The position numbers and the translations under genes were made by a program. The notes below the pieces were generated by a model. That model saw only the letters and a program-made list of their open reading frames with translations, made no database searches and was not told the origin of the DNA. A stretch of DNA of 64,000 bases from Asterella californica (taxonomy: Eukaryota; Streptophyta; Marchantiopsida; Marchantiales; Aytoniaceae): contig JAYKYS010000007.1 in the NCBI GenBank assembly GCA_036924285.1, positions 4,154,001 through 4,218,000 on the forward strand. The letters run 5' to 3'. Numbering within the stretch: the stretch's first letter is position 1; every line of letters starts with the position of its first letter. This document shows, piece after piece, positions 12,052 through 22,495 of this stretch.

Positions 12052-14090
12052 TCAGTATTGGCATGTCCAAGTTTACCACAGTTAGTACACCACAAATTTG
12101 GACGTGAAGTAGTTGGCAATTTTTGCCTCTCGGGCGTTCTGACCAATTGCACCTTGAGGTCTTCAAACTTCTTGAGAAGATCATCAAGTGCAGTCTCCTT
12201 AGATGGCTGTGTCCTCCTCACCATCGGAAGTCTGGACTTCGTCATTCTTTTTCGCTTCTTATGCTTTTCCTCTTCGTCCGAAGATGAAGTATCTTCGTCT
12301 TCTGATGTTGAGCTTTCGTCTGAAGACTCTTCTGAGGATTCTTCCGAAGATGAGAATTTTCGGTGTTTCCGTTTTAACTTCTTTTTCTTCTTCTTCTTCT
12401 TCTCTTCTTCTCGGCTGTTCTTGGACTTTCTGAAATTCTTCTTCTTTCTCGACTCCGAGGTCTTTTCATGGTCTCTGCTAAGGATATTGGAGGATTCGTA
12501 ATTCTCAGCAGAATCAATGACTCGCTCCAATGTTGACGTATCAAACCGTCTTACCCACGTTTGTTGCTTTGAAGGCAACCCCTTCACAAACCATTCCACT
12601 ACCTGTGCCGGAGTGTAGGCTGGGTGTGTTCCATTGGCAGGTAATCTATCCAAAATTCCATAGAATCTTTGGACGTAGCTTTTCAAGGACTCTTTCCTCT
12701 TACGTTTGACGCTATTTACTTTATGTAACACATGCCTGTTATAATTCAGTTCCCGGAATCTCTTTAGGAATTCGTTTTTCATTAAATCCCAAGTAGATAT
12801 GATTGCGGGTGTTAGATTGGCATGACTATACCATTTCCCAGCGTGTTTCAACAAGCTGGGAAAAATCCTTGTCCGATCAGGATCATTGTCTTCTTTGTTA
12901 GCATGTGATACCGCTTCAAATTGCTTAACGAAAGAATCGGCGTTCTCTCCGTCTCCATCACTATCTGAATCTTCACCGCCAAATTTAGGATAGTTTTGGC
13001 GAGTGAATGGTGGTGCCCCTGACGGAAGTGGTACTCCTGTCATGGTGAGCGGTGGTGTAGAAGATGGAAGCACTGATTGCTGTCCTTGACTCTGTTTTGT
13101 TGGTGCCGTCAAACTTGAAATTCTCAATGATCCTGCACTCGACAAATTGCTTAATGGTCGAAGAGTCAACTTGGCAAGAGCATTCACAACAGCTGTTCCC
13201 ACTTGGATATTTGGGAGGTTCACTTCGGGTAAAGTTACTTCGGGTAAAGTTACTTCGGCCGAAGTGTCTTCAACTGAGTGAATATTTCCTCGTCTTACTT
13301 CATGTTCCTTTTTGGGTGAAGACGAGGTAGAGGCCTCTTGACTTCGTATCTTAAAGAGCGATACTCCTGGAGTACCCTGAGGTCTAAGATTTGGGATTTG
13401 AAGAGCATGTGATCCCAATGGTAATAATTCTCGAATTAATTCTTGTCCTCTTTGTTTCTTCAAGAGGTCTACAAAGCTTGTGATCTCTGGCCCATGTCTG
13501 ACGATCAGCTCCAAGGCCGCTTCCGCTTCCGGATTTGGATCTTCCGCAAGAGTTGTCAAAATGTTGGATTCTGACTGTGCTGATTCTGAAGATGAAGACG
13601 AAGATGAAGATTGAAACAACTCCACTCTTCGAAGTGAAGGTGATTCTTCTCTATCTGTCTCTTCTTCTTCAGCTTGAATACCCTCTTCTTTTCTCGTTGA
13701 TTCAAACAGAGATTCATGTAAATTTGTGGTCCTTCAAGGAAATGGTAACCATGATGCGTCTTTAGGTGAACTCTCTCCACTCCGTACGCTCGAGTATGGA
13801 GATTCGATATCCCCCTTCTTTTTCCAGTATGTGCGCTCGTCTTTCTCGTAACGCGTTCGTGGTGAAATATGTACTGAACTCCTTTCAAGCGAAGATGAAG
13901 TTCCTTCAGAGAGATTTTTCACTTCTTGCCACTTCTGAGCTGCTTGACGTCTTCGCTCCCTCGTTGCCTCCTTCTGGCGTTGGACTTCTTCCAACAATTG
14001 TTCGTGGACCAATCTTCTTTTCAGCGCTCGCCTGGTCCTTCTCATCCTCTGATCTTCTTCAGAAGGCGCTCGTGCTCCCCCGACATACAT
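11976..14090 (-). pseudogene. gag: Gag, one nonsense codon
   Basis: This is a single frame of 705 codons from ATG at 14090 to a stop at 11976, broken only by a TGA at 13734-13736 (codon 119). It has a basic, Arg-rich N terminus (RRTRRALKRR), a Ser/Pro linker and a retrotransposon capsid-like region including YPKFGGED, KHAGKWYSH and FLKRFRELNYN. A strongly charged tract follows, with eight consecutive lysines and Ser/Glu/Asp repeats, then a CX2CX4HX4C zinc knuckle (CTNCGKLGHANTEC) close to the end. The frame between 13733 and the Met at 13625 is open, which shows that the two ORFs are one gene. Gag forms the retrotransposon particle and binds its RNA. Confidence 0.8.
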
Positions 14091-14138
14091 GTCGACGGTT
14101 ACAACTTACTGGATTCAAAGTAAAAGTTAAATATGTAT

Positions 14139-14155
14139 CTCCGGCAGCGGCGCCA
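14139..14155 (-). promoter_or_regulatory. Primer-binding site, tRNA-Asp type
   Basis: The minus strand reads TGGCGCCGCTGCCGGAG, about 20 bases after the 5' LTR ends at 14176. From established tRNA sequence, the 3' end of plant tRNA-Asp complements TGGCGCCGTTGCCGGGG, so this is a near match with two differences. Confidence 0.8.
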
Positions 14156-14992
14156 AAAGTTTTAATGTTTCTATATGTAACAACCCAGAGAAACACAAAG
14201 TATCGGAAATAGTAAATAAAGGATCGTTCTCACGAAGATACAATTAACAGTTACACAAAACACAGTACTACAACGTCACAATGATAATTCAGATAGTTTT
14301 CTGTTGTTCTCATGGAATGGAATAACATCCGGATGAGAGTTTAAGTCTGATAAGAAACCAAACCCAAGTACAAACCTGATAAATCGAATACAAACAACAA
14401 TGAAATATTTCTTTGATCAGGGACACTTCCGACAAACATACAAAAGATTGAGAAGACAAATGTGAATGAATGAATAAGGTAAAATATTACTGAAATGTTA
14501 CTAGTCTTCTTCTGAAAAGACAGAAGAATACAGATTTCACATCAAGGTTCCAAGAATAAGTCCCTACTCTTCCTAGGGAATGTTCTTCCAACTAAATCCT
14601 CATACTTAAGAATCCCACTTATTTGAAGAAGCTAAACTTAAGATGAAGCCACCATCATCCAAACTCTCCTTACAATTTAACTTATGCTCTTCCACTTCAC
14701 AGTAACTGATTTGTTCTCAAATCTTCGTTTATAAAACTCTTCACGAAGATTACAGTTCAACTTCGGCCGAAGATTCTTCAAAGTTCTTACACCGAAGTCT
14801 CTTCTTTCAAGTCTAACGGCGAAGATCTTCGTCAATCAGAAAATTACACCTGCGACAGTAAACACCGAATATTCGGAGGAAAATATCTTTGTCCAAAACA
14901 TTCACAACATCGCTCCGCACTTTTGGGAAATAGAAATAAATTAATAAAGAACTGAAAACATGGAAAAGGCACGAGGGCTGTGGATCGCGCTG

Positions 14993-15000
14993 CTTATATA
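14993..15000 (-). promoter_or_regulatory. TATA-like box of the active-side LTR
   Basis: TATATAAG on the minus strand lies just after the U3 ORF ends at 15107. It predicts transcription starting near 14965 and a leader of roughly 800 bases before the primer site. Confidence 0.5.
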
Positions 15001-15106
15001 CTACTTCGTCCTAACCTAACTGTTTTCTAACTACGCTAACTGTCTAACTTCCTACGAAGACGGAAGACCTTCACTACCCTACGATCATCTTCATCTTCAA
15101 CTGAAT

Positions 15107-16852
15107 CTACACTCCTAAACCTAACTGTGCCCTGAATTCTTCTAACTGAACCTCCACGTTCGCTCGCATCTCGCCTATCTCCTTATCTACTTTTTGTCTA
15201 TGTCCGGAAAGGCGCGCTTTCACACCGTCGGAGTTGGCCTCTGCTTGCACTACCTCCGCCTTCAACGCCCGAAGAAGACCAAGCTCGTCCACATCTAGCC
15301 CCGAAGTCACGTACGCAGACAACACATGTATCAACTTCTTCTGAAGGTCTTCGGAGTCTGCTACCTTCGTCTTCAAGTCTTCATTCTCCTTAGTGAGCTC
15401 TGCGACTGTAGTCTGGAACTCACCTCGACTTCGCTGCAAGTCAGCTACTTGGTCGGATAACTCCTTTATGCGGTCGGTGAAGCTCTTCGTCGACATCTTC
15501 AACTCTTCATCTTTGCCGATCAAAGCAGTCTTGGATTCTTCACATTGGCGTCGAAGATCTTCGAGCTCCTTCTCCGACTCCAGCCTCATCTTTGTTGCAT
15601 TCCGAGCCTCTTCGCGAAGATTGTTCTTCTCCTGCTGCCAAGTTCTCCGACTAAAGTACAACTCCGCCAGCATCTCTGGGAATGTCACCTTCCGCTGAAC
15701 TTCCTTCTCGTAATCCTCCTTGTTGTCTTCAAGAAGTCGGAGGATCGGGACGACTACCTCTTCGCCATAGTTCATCGCCTTCCTGAAGAGATCAACATTG
15801 CTCAAGGCTGTTCCCTCCGAAGTACCTTCGCCGCAGACAGCTTCATCTTCAATCTTCGTCCCTGAGCTGCTGAGGTCCACTGTCTCCTTCTTCGTGCTCT
15901 TGACCTTCTTTCGAGCCTTCGGTTTCTCTAAAGACGAAGTCGGAAGAGGCTTCTTCCTCTTGCTACGCCTTCTCTCTTCGTCTTCGACTGTTGCCTGAAC
16001 AGTCGCTGCCTGCTGCGCCTCTTGAGTATCTTCGGCTTGTTCCTTGGGCGAAGATCTCAGTTGTTGAACACCTTCGGCTGGTGCTTCTTCGACTTCTCTA
16101 ACTGGTGATGGGAAATCCTGCTCTTCATCTTGGACGAAGCCTAACCGCTTAGCTTCGGACTCAGACAACCACCCCATGCCGAAGTAGAAGATACTCACAA
16201 AACCTCCCATGTACACATAGTCGTGCTTCTTCCACAGACGCTGGACTTCATCGTGAAATATCTTCGCCTAGTAAGCTCGTCTTCCGGCGAAGAGGTGTTC
16301 AAAGAAGCATACCTTCCAAGTCGTCAGGTAAGTTGTTCTTCGGGGGCTCAAAATCAGCATGATGGCCTCCGCAATCTTCCTCTTCACAGGATCTCTGTAC
16401 TTGGATAACTTGTATCCATTCGTTGGGTGCATCGGATGCTCGAAGAGCTCCCCGTAGTTCTGGTCCTCCTTGACCAGGTTCTTCATTGACGCATTGTCAA
16501 AGAGCATGTCACCATTCGTCCTTGCTTTGTCCAGCAGAACCTTCTTCCAATTCTCGACAGTCCAGTTGCCATGTCGCGCATATGGTTCTTCGCCTCCGTG
16601 GTCTTCACACATCCGAATCTGGCTAATGAATTTGCCAGACACCTTAGTCCAGCCTCCCAGGATTAAGAAGCTGAGACCTAACTCCTTCAGCTTCGGCCGA
16701 AGGCGCACTAACTCCTCTTGGTCTAACTCAAAGGCTCTAATCCTCGGTAACTTCGTCGCGATACACATCGTGATCAGACGAAGGATGTTAGACTGGCTGA
16801 GGTAAACTTCATCTAAAACTATTAGTCTTCGCTCAAGTTGACCTTCGCCCAA
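15107..16852 (-). pseudogene. U3-encoded ORF, 5' LTR copy, one nonsense codon
   Basis: This is the better-preserved copy of the LTR gene: 582 codons from ATG at 16852 to the stop at 15107, with one in-frame TAG at 16268-16270 where the other LTR has TGG. The other LTR's two stops are sense codons here, so each copy documents the other's original residue and the ancestral frame was fully open. Layout: conserved N-terminal domain about residues 1-215, basic charged linker with RRRSKRKKP near 290, and a coiled coil of about 100 residues from about 410. It is clearly homologous to the outer LTR's ORF (shared LKELGL, W-T-E-x-W-x-x-x-L and NGxKxE/S blocks). I do not recognise a named family. Confidence 0.65.
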
Positions 16853-17348
16853 ACTGGTTGTCTTCGTCTAAATGGATAGTCTTCGCTCAAATTGATCGTC
16901 CGCATTTGGAGAATAGGCTGAGCGCTAAGAGTGAATTTGAGAAATGAGTCGATTTTCCTAGTATATAGTTCGGTTCAAACTCTCGTACGTGCCGTAGTCG
17001 CCTCTGATTGCTTGTCCTCTGACTTGACAAGGGCATGCGCAATGTTGTCTTCGCCCCCGCCGCTTATCGTTCCTGTCCTTTTCTGGTTAGGTAGTTCGTC
17101 TTCACTCGGACTATTCATCAAGAGAGTATACTGAGGATATACATTCTCGAAGTCTCTCAGATCTTTCCTGTAAAGGTCTTCTTCCGAAGACTTTTCGTCG
17201 AAGATTATTCTCTTCTTCCGAAGACTCTTCTTCAGAAACCTCTTCTTCATTAAAACTAAGCTATTCTTCTTCTGTCTTCATTATTTCTTCTACAAACTTC
17301 TACATTTCGATCTTCTTCTATCATAAAAATGAAAAAGTGGGCTTTACA

Positions 17349-17353
17349 CCTCG
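17349..17353. repeat. Target-site duplication CCTCG, right copy
   Basis: It matches 4283-4287 and directly follows the CA end of the right LTR. Confidence 0.85.
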
Positions 17354-19544
17354 GCTTCGGCTTCTACTTCGGAAGACGGAAGCGTCTTTTGGGAAGCAGA
17401 GTCGAGTGGTGCGTCTTCGGTCTTCTGAGACACGGGTGCGGTACTAGGGACCATGGCGACCTCATAGAGGTCCGGGGAAGTCGCTTCCTCCACACGGAAT
17501 ACTTGGAAAGACGGCTCGTCTTCGTGTCTTCCGGGGCGTCTACCGGTGTCTTCTCGGCTTCCAACGCTGTCACTACCAAGTGCACAGCGAGGTCGAACTC
17601 CTCCTTCTCCATTCCGGATCCAGTAGATGGTGCTGGAGCTTGAGAAGATGCAGTTGCAGGTATCGGAAGCGAGGGAAGATCATAAAGTGTCTTCAATCCC
17701 TCTATCTGCCGATCCAAGTATGTGAACATGCTCTTCCTGCATTCCACCAACATTGTCTTGGACTCGCTGTCCCATCCTCTAGCCAAGGTAAGTAACTTCC
17801 TACCCGCGGTGAAGTTGAACTTCTTCCGAAGCGCTTCCACCGACTTTACTAGCATCTCCTGTGCACGAGCCTCCGCTGCTTCCCGCTGCGTCTTCTCGAC
17901 TGCAACTCGCGCTTCTGCGGCTTCTTGCTGCTTCGCCCATGTCATCTTCTCCTCTGCGAGGGCGGTGATCTTCTCCCGCACTCGGAGAACCTCATGATCG
18001 CGTTGCTGTGCACGCGCCTGCAACTCCTGGTTGCTCTTCCGAAGCTGCACTAGCTCCTTGGCAGAAGCGGCTGCTTCCGCCTTGTATCTTTCTGCGAGCT
18101 TCTCCGTGGTGCGGAGACTAGCTTCCAGCGACTCCGTCTTCTTCTGGTCTTCTTCCTGTCGCAGCAAGGTGCGCAGACCGAATCCAGGTTGCAAGGGCCT
18201 CTGTGCCTTCGCTCTTTTCTCCAGCAACTCCATAGTTGGCTAGATCTCCTTGTGGAAGAAGGCGCTGAACTCTTCGAGTCTTCTTCCTGCGGAAGACAGG
18301 TTCATCTCCACCACTCGCTCGGAGGTGTCGACCTTGTCTTCCAGAGGCAAGGATGCATCTTCCACCACGATGGTCTTCATCTTCTGCGCACGAGAAGAAG
18401 CTAATCTTCTCATCTTCCGGGGTGGAAGATCCCTCATGGCAGGAGCGGTTCTCTTCACTGCGCTTCCCCGCATCGCAGTAGGAGTATCCCTTCTTCTCTT
18501 GTCTTCTGGAGTCTTCGGAAGACTCCCAGGTGTTGCAGAAGCGGTCTTCTGCTCCGATCGGATACTCAGCAGTTCTTCTTCCGAGTCGGACTCCGATCCT
18601 GAATGAATGAGAGAGGTGGGCTTCCTAGGTACACTTCTAGGACCCATCTTCTTCGGTGGCATGGCGTCTTCCAACCCACTAGACTCGTCTTTTCTCACCA
18701 GAAGCGTCTTCTGGTGAGAGCCGAGCCTCAGCTGTGACATCAGAGTGGGAGGAGGAGTTGCGGCTGCTGCTCGGTCGTCGTCTTCCGAGGTCTCCTCCTT
18801 CTCTTCCTGTTGCCCTGTTGGCCCATACTTCACCAGCTGATCTTCCTCAAGATCCCTCATGGCTACGTACAAGTAGCAGAGGAAAGGTGTCAAGTGTCCT
18901 CCCGCCGGGGTACCCAAGTACGCTAGCTCCGTCTGTACATAGTTGTAGACGTATGCGCCCCAGTAGATGGGCACTCTTTCATCCCACACTGCTTCTAGGA
19001 ACTCTACGTCCTGATCTCCCAAGTACCTCGTCTTCTGCGCTTTTCCCTTGGGGAAGAGATGCAGAAACAGCTTCGTCAAAAGTCGCTTCTTCGGCTCTCC
19101 AGATTCAATCTTCCACCCATTCCTACCCTGCCTGTCTTCCACGAAAAGACAAATGGTGCTCCCAGGCACATGCCACGTACTCACGACACTGGGCAAAATC
19201 TTCTTCTCAAACCAATATCCTCGGTCCTCGGATTCTGATCTGTGGAGAGCCCTGCGCCACCAATCTTCAGTCCAGGAAGATGGTCTTCCTCGAGCTACTC
19301 CTCCCTTCGCAGGTACACGGTTGCGAGGTGGCAATGCTGCCCACACCTCCTCCAGAAGTCCCTGATCGGCGAGGTTCCAATCCCACAGGAAGAAGTCGAG
19401 ACCCAACTCCTTGAGGAAAGGAGTGGCCTCGGCCAATTCTGCCGCTGGTAACACCAAGCCTCGCGGATGCATCAACATGCTTGAAAACTCTGTTGCACTA
19501 AGCCACACGTATTTGCTGTGAGCTGGAGGCTCAGTCCTTCCCAA
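17354..19544 (-). pseudogene. Outer LTR ORF, N-terminal and central part
   Basis: The ORF starts at ATG 19544 and runs 434 codons to a TAG at 18240-18242. It is open again in the same frame (MELLEKRAKAQ), then shifts frame near 17500-17520, after which SFQVFRVEEATSPDL and an acidic tail lead into the insertion site. With the segment at 4119-4282 the original would be about 785 residues. Residues 1-235 align with the inner LTR protein: LKELGLDFF, SSWTEDWWRRAL, NGWKIESGEPKKR and VPIYWGAYVYNYV. A Ser/Glu/Lys/Arg-rich linker and a strongly predicted coiled coil (EKLAERYKAEAAASAKEL and onward) follow. The same architecture in two families of quite different LTR sequence implies a maintained protein. 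Confidence 0.6.
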
Positions 19545-21461
19545 GTGTCCACAGTCTAGCTTCTACTTCTCAGAAGACGAAACTAGTCTTCCAGAAGACA
19601 GCTACTCCGTCTTCCGGGATTCTAACAGTACTTCCTAGATAGCTCTCGTCTTCCGAGCTATATCTAAGCAAGGCCTCGCATGGATTACCAAGAAGACAAC
19701 CCACCTTGCATTACATCCTACTTCTTATCATAAGATACAAGATTCGTGAAACATAAAGTGCATAACAAGTTCGGAAGATGGTTGCGGGCTCCTGCGGTGA
19801 CAGTGGCCTCTGGGAAGACACCCGGGACAATTTCTGATTCAATGTCTTTCTTGGAAGACCTCCCGAAGTCGAGCTTCCTTTCACTGGTCTCACTTGTCTT
19901 CTTCTTCCTACGCGCAATCTATCCTCCCAACAAACTCAAGACAGTTGCACTCTGTTCTTCTGACTTCTCACCTCTCATACACACTCAGAATAAGCTTGCT
20001 GCTTGGTGAGAAGACATGACCCTCGACCATTCTCTCCAGATTCTGCCAGCAAGTCTTCTCACGACTCTCTCCTAAGTTTGGGAAGAAGAAGGAATGGCTG
20101 CTATGAGTTGGACAGAAGAGACCCGAAATGGACCCTCACGTCTTCTCGCTCATTTTGCCAGCCTTTCAATCTTCTAGTCTCTCTAGGAAGATGTGGAGTT
20201 GAGAAGCTTGGAAGACCGGGAGGCACAGGCCTAGTTCCCGACTTCCAACTTCTCGAAATAACAAAAGAACTCACCACACCACTCAGAATTCGTACCAAGC
20301 CTCTCTTAACACAAAAGCAACACAAATCCACTCTGGATACGAATTGGTTATAGTCGACTTCCGAAGACAGTCTTCCGAAGACAGTTAAGTTCAGAAACGT
20401 CTTCCGAAGGTGTTCCAATCTTCCGAAGTGTCTTCTGTTCCAGGTTTCGGGGGTAGAGAGATAGTAGGATAAGGAAATTGATAGCTGGGATCGTCAATTT
20501 GGAGACGATGGGTAGGGAAGCTCGAATTGAACTCAGGAAGATGCCTGACAGAAATTGGGCAGCGCTTCCGCACCCAATGTCACAATAGGAAGAAATGGGG
20601 ATGGGGGTAATCGATCAGGCTGCTTGCAAACAACCGAGGAAGCGCGGGGGATACCAAACAAGGGCGAGAAGAAGTGAGAAGGGGAAAGAACGTGGGAAGA
20701 ACCTCTACAGTCTTCTTCTGCTTCTCGAGTTGCCTTCGACCTTTTGCGCGCTTCTGGCTCTGGTCCTAGCTCCAATGCGACTCCACACGGCTGCTTCCGC
20801 TGTCAGTTTCTGGTCACGTCTCAATCACCTTCGATTCTACTCAGCTACCCTCCAATGTCAGCTTCCCGGGAGCTCACAGAAAACGCCTTCGCTTCCTGCC
20901 TTCCGTGCTTCAGCAATTCGACCTCGCCTCGCTTCTAGCTTCTAATCGATCCTATCCTCACTCAATTCCACTTCGCTGATTTTCTCTCTCAAATCAATCA
21001 CTCTGAAATCGATCTTCTCCACCAAGAGCGCTCTTGCTGCGGGAAGCTGAGAATCCACTAATGCGCTTGCTGTATCTTCCCCGCAGTTTAGGGGTTTCGA
21101 CCATAGGTGACTTACCTAACCTACCTACCTGTTCGGTGCGACCCAGTAGGTACAACTACTCCTTTACTGAAAAAGCTGTGGTTAGGCCTTCGCGGTTGCT
21201 GTCTTCCAGAAGATGGATGTCTTCCGTCGTCTTCTCGTCTTCCGCCGTCTTCTGTCTTCCGAAGACGCAACTGAGAAGACGCTCTTCCGAAGATGGTCGT
21301 CTTCCGAAGAAGTCAACTTATTATTACAAACAGCTCGTAAGATCATCTTCCTGCCAAGGAAGACGTAACCTTAAGTAACAACGCTTCTTCAGTTATACAA
21401 ACAAGTTATTAATCATAAAAATTTTAAAAATTCGTGAATCCTGTAATTTGTGGACACCACA
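19545..21461. other. Non-coding start of the outer LTR, dense in TCTTCCGAAGA words
   Basis: I see no gene. Between about 20355-20430 and 21205-21320 the sequence is packed with the short palindrome TCTTCCGAAGA and its halves (gtcttcc, gaagac), spaced irregularly. Numerous further copies occur in the inner LTR, for example near 7296 and 17190. Confidence 0.5.
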
Positions 21462-21466
21462 AAGAT
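21462..21466. repeat. Target-site duplication AAGAT, right copy
   Basis: It matches 2519-2523 and is followed by gcatc, as in the uninterrupted paralogue at 2100-2109. Confidence 0.7.
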
Positions 21467-21967
21467 GCATCTCAAAGGTAATATTCTATTTAAAATTTAT
21501 CACATTCTATTTTGTGGTAATTGATCCTCAAGCTGTTTTATTTGCTCAGTAAAGATTTTTAAATATATATTATCATTTATGATTAAATAGAGATACATAT
21601 GTTATAAATTATATATATCATTATATCATTATATTAAAGGTTAATAGATAATTTATCTTTTCAAAGAAAGGATTAGTATTATAAAATTAAATTACTATAA
21701 TGATCCTTTTAAAAAACTTCTAAACAAAAATGGCTATGTGAGAAACATAAATAATACTTTTAGTGGAAAATTTAAAACTATTTGGATGACAATTTTAGGA
21801 CTATGCAAGTCTCATTTTAATGAATATTTAAAGAGCATAAAAAACTCAAACTTGTTCAAAAGTACTACAATTTACTGATTTATTCTTCAAAAAGTTTTTT
21901 TGACGAAGGAGGCTTTATTAAAATCTGTAAATAAAAGAAGATAACTTATAGAATTGCTTCAAATTAG

Positions 21968-21996
21968 AAACTCTCACGGTGTCCTGGTGAGAGTTT
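21968..21996. repeat. Short hairpin, 10-bp perfect arms
   Basis: Arms AAACTCTCAC and GTGAGAGTTT around a 9-base loop, in AT-rich DNA. Confidence 0.7.
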
Positions 21997-22270
21997 TCGT
22001 GGGAAAGGCGGAACCTTCTAGTTGTGATATGATCGTGAGGGTTGTGTTACGTCTACTCAAAAAGCGTTGGGTTTCAAGCTGTGGTTGCTTACTCAAAAGG
22101 TAGGCTTCAGATCATAAAAGGGAACTATAGACACTCACACGAGTCGATTGGACCTTATAGTATGTTCAGGAAACGAAAATCAAGTCGAACTAGCACTAAT
22201 AAGATCAGACAGTGAACTTTAAAAGTCAAGATTCAAAAACATACGATGAAAGCCTGAAAGCCTTCCGCAT

Positions 22271-22300
22271 AAACTCACTCTCGTCGCCGAGAGTGAGTTT
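22271..22300. repeat. Short hairpin, 13-bp perfect arms
   Basis: Arms AAACTCACTCTCG and CGAGAGTGAGTTT around a 4-base loop. The corresponding sites near 32907 and 54255 keep the left arm only. Confidence 0.75.
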
Positions 22301-22458
22301 ATTGGACTTGGATTTGATCTTATTGATAACTGACGAGATGCAGTACGTCCTCTTCAATTAGAGAGTGCGGTTTACAAAACGGTGAATAAATAATATGCAT
22401 CCAAACCTTAGATTCATGCAAGTGACGGAGAAGTATAACCTTGAAAGACGGGGGAGTA

Positions 22459-22495
22459 GAAGTAGGTTCTCTCTGGAGTGAGAGAAGCCTACTTC
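22459..22495. repeat. Short hairpin with one-base bulge
   Basis: The arms GAAGTAGGTTCTCTC and GAGAGAAGCCTACTTC pair with a single bulged base. Confidence 0.65.

Larger units (their letters stand above)
4288..17348 (-). mobile_element. Complete Ty3/gypsy retrotransposon, Tat/Athila-like, 13.06 kb
   Basis: Two LTRs of 3158 and 3173 bp in direct orientation begin TGTAACAACC and end TTTACA. They enclose, on the minus strand, a tRNA-Asp-type primer site, gag, protease, RT, RNase H, integrase and a polypurine tract. A CCTCG target duplication brackets the element. There is no chromodomain after the integrase. The tRNA-Asp primer site and very long LTRs suggest the Tat/Athila branch, an inference from known families. 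By eye the LTRs differ by about 2-3 percent, mostly transitions, plus a 15-bp indel near 17220. All long frames carry stops or shifts, so this copy is not autonomous as read. Confidence 0.9.
14176..17348 (-). repeat. 5' LTR (minus-strand orientation) of the Ty3/gypsy element
   Basis: It is 3173 bp with TG...CA ends and is collinear with 4288-7445. The extra length is a 15-bp segment near 17219-17233. The promoter driving the element should be here, with the TATA-like box at 14993-15000 and about 800 bp of R/U5 before the primer site. The stretches 14176-15106 and 16853-17348 show no other gene. Confidence 0.9.
2524..21461 (-). mobile_element. Outer LTR-like unit (probable solo LTR of a Ty3-type element), split by a nested element
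   Basis: The unit begins TGTAGTGACG and ends CACCACA, with AAGAT on both sides. Without the nested 13.06-kb element and its duplicated target it is about 5.87 kb. It contains no gag, protease, RT or integrase, so a solo LTR is the simplest reading; a non-autonomous element is possible. Both ends resemble the inner element's LTR: a shared atcgttcccac near the left end and tcataaaaat near the right end. Its long minus-strand ORF is homologous to the ORF in the inner LTRs, so the two families are related. I see no second copy of this unit in the window. Confidence 0.7.

Noticed and set aside
12019..12501. 160-codon plus-strand ORF
   Set aside because: It is the antisense of the Ser/Glu/Lys-rich part of gag; the low-complexity coding strand creates it.
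18734..19414. 226-codon plus-strand ORF
   Set aside because: Antisense of the conserved N-terminal domain of the outer LTR ORF; no motif of its own.
20355..20430. Heat-shock element array
   Set aside because: TTC and GAA are separated by one base in TCTTCCGAAGA, not the two required.
21968..22495. Hairpins resembling CRISPR repeats
   Set aside because: Arms differ in sequence, spacing is irregular and there are no spacers; the context is eukaryotic.
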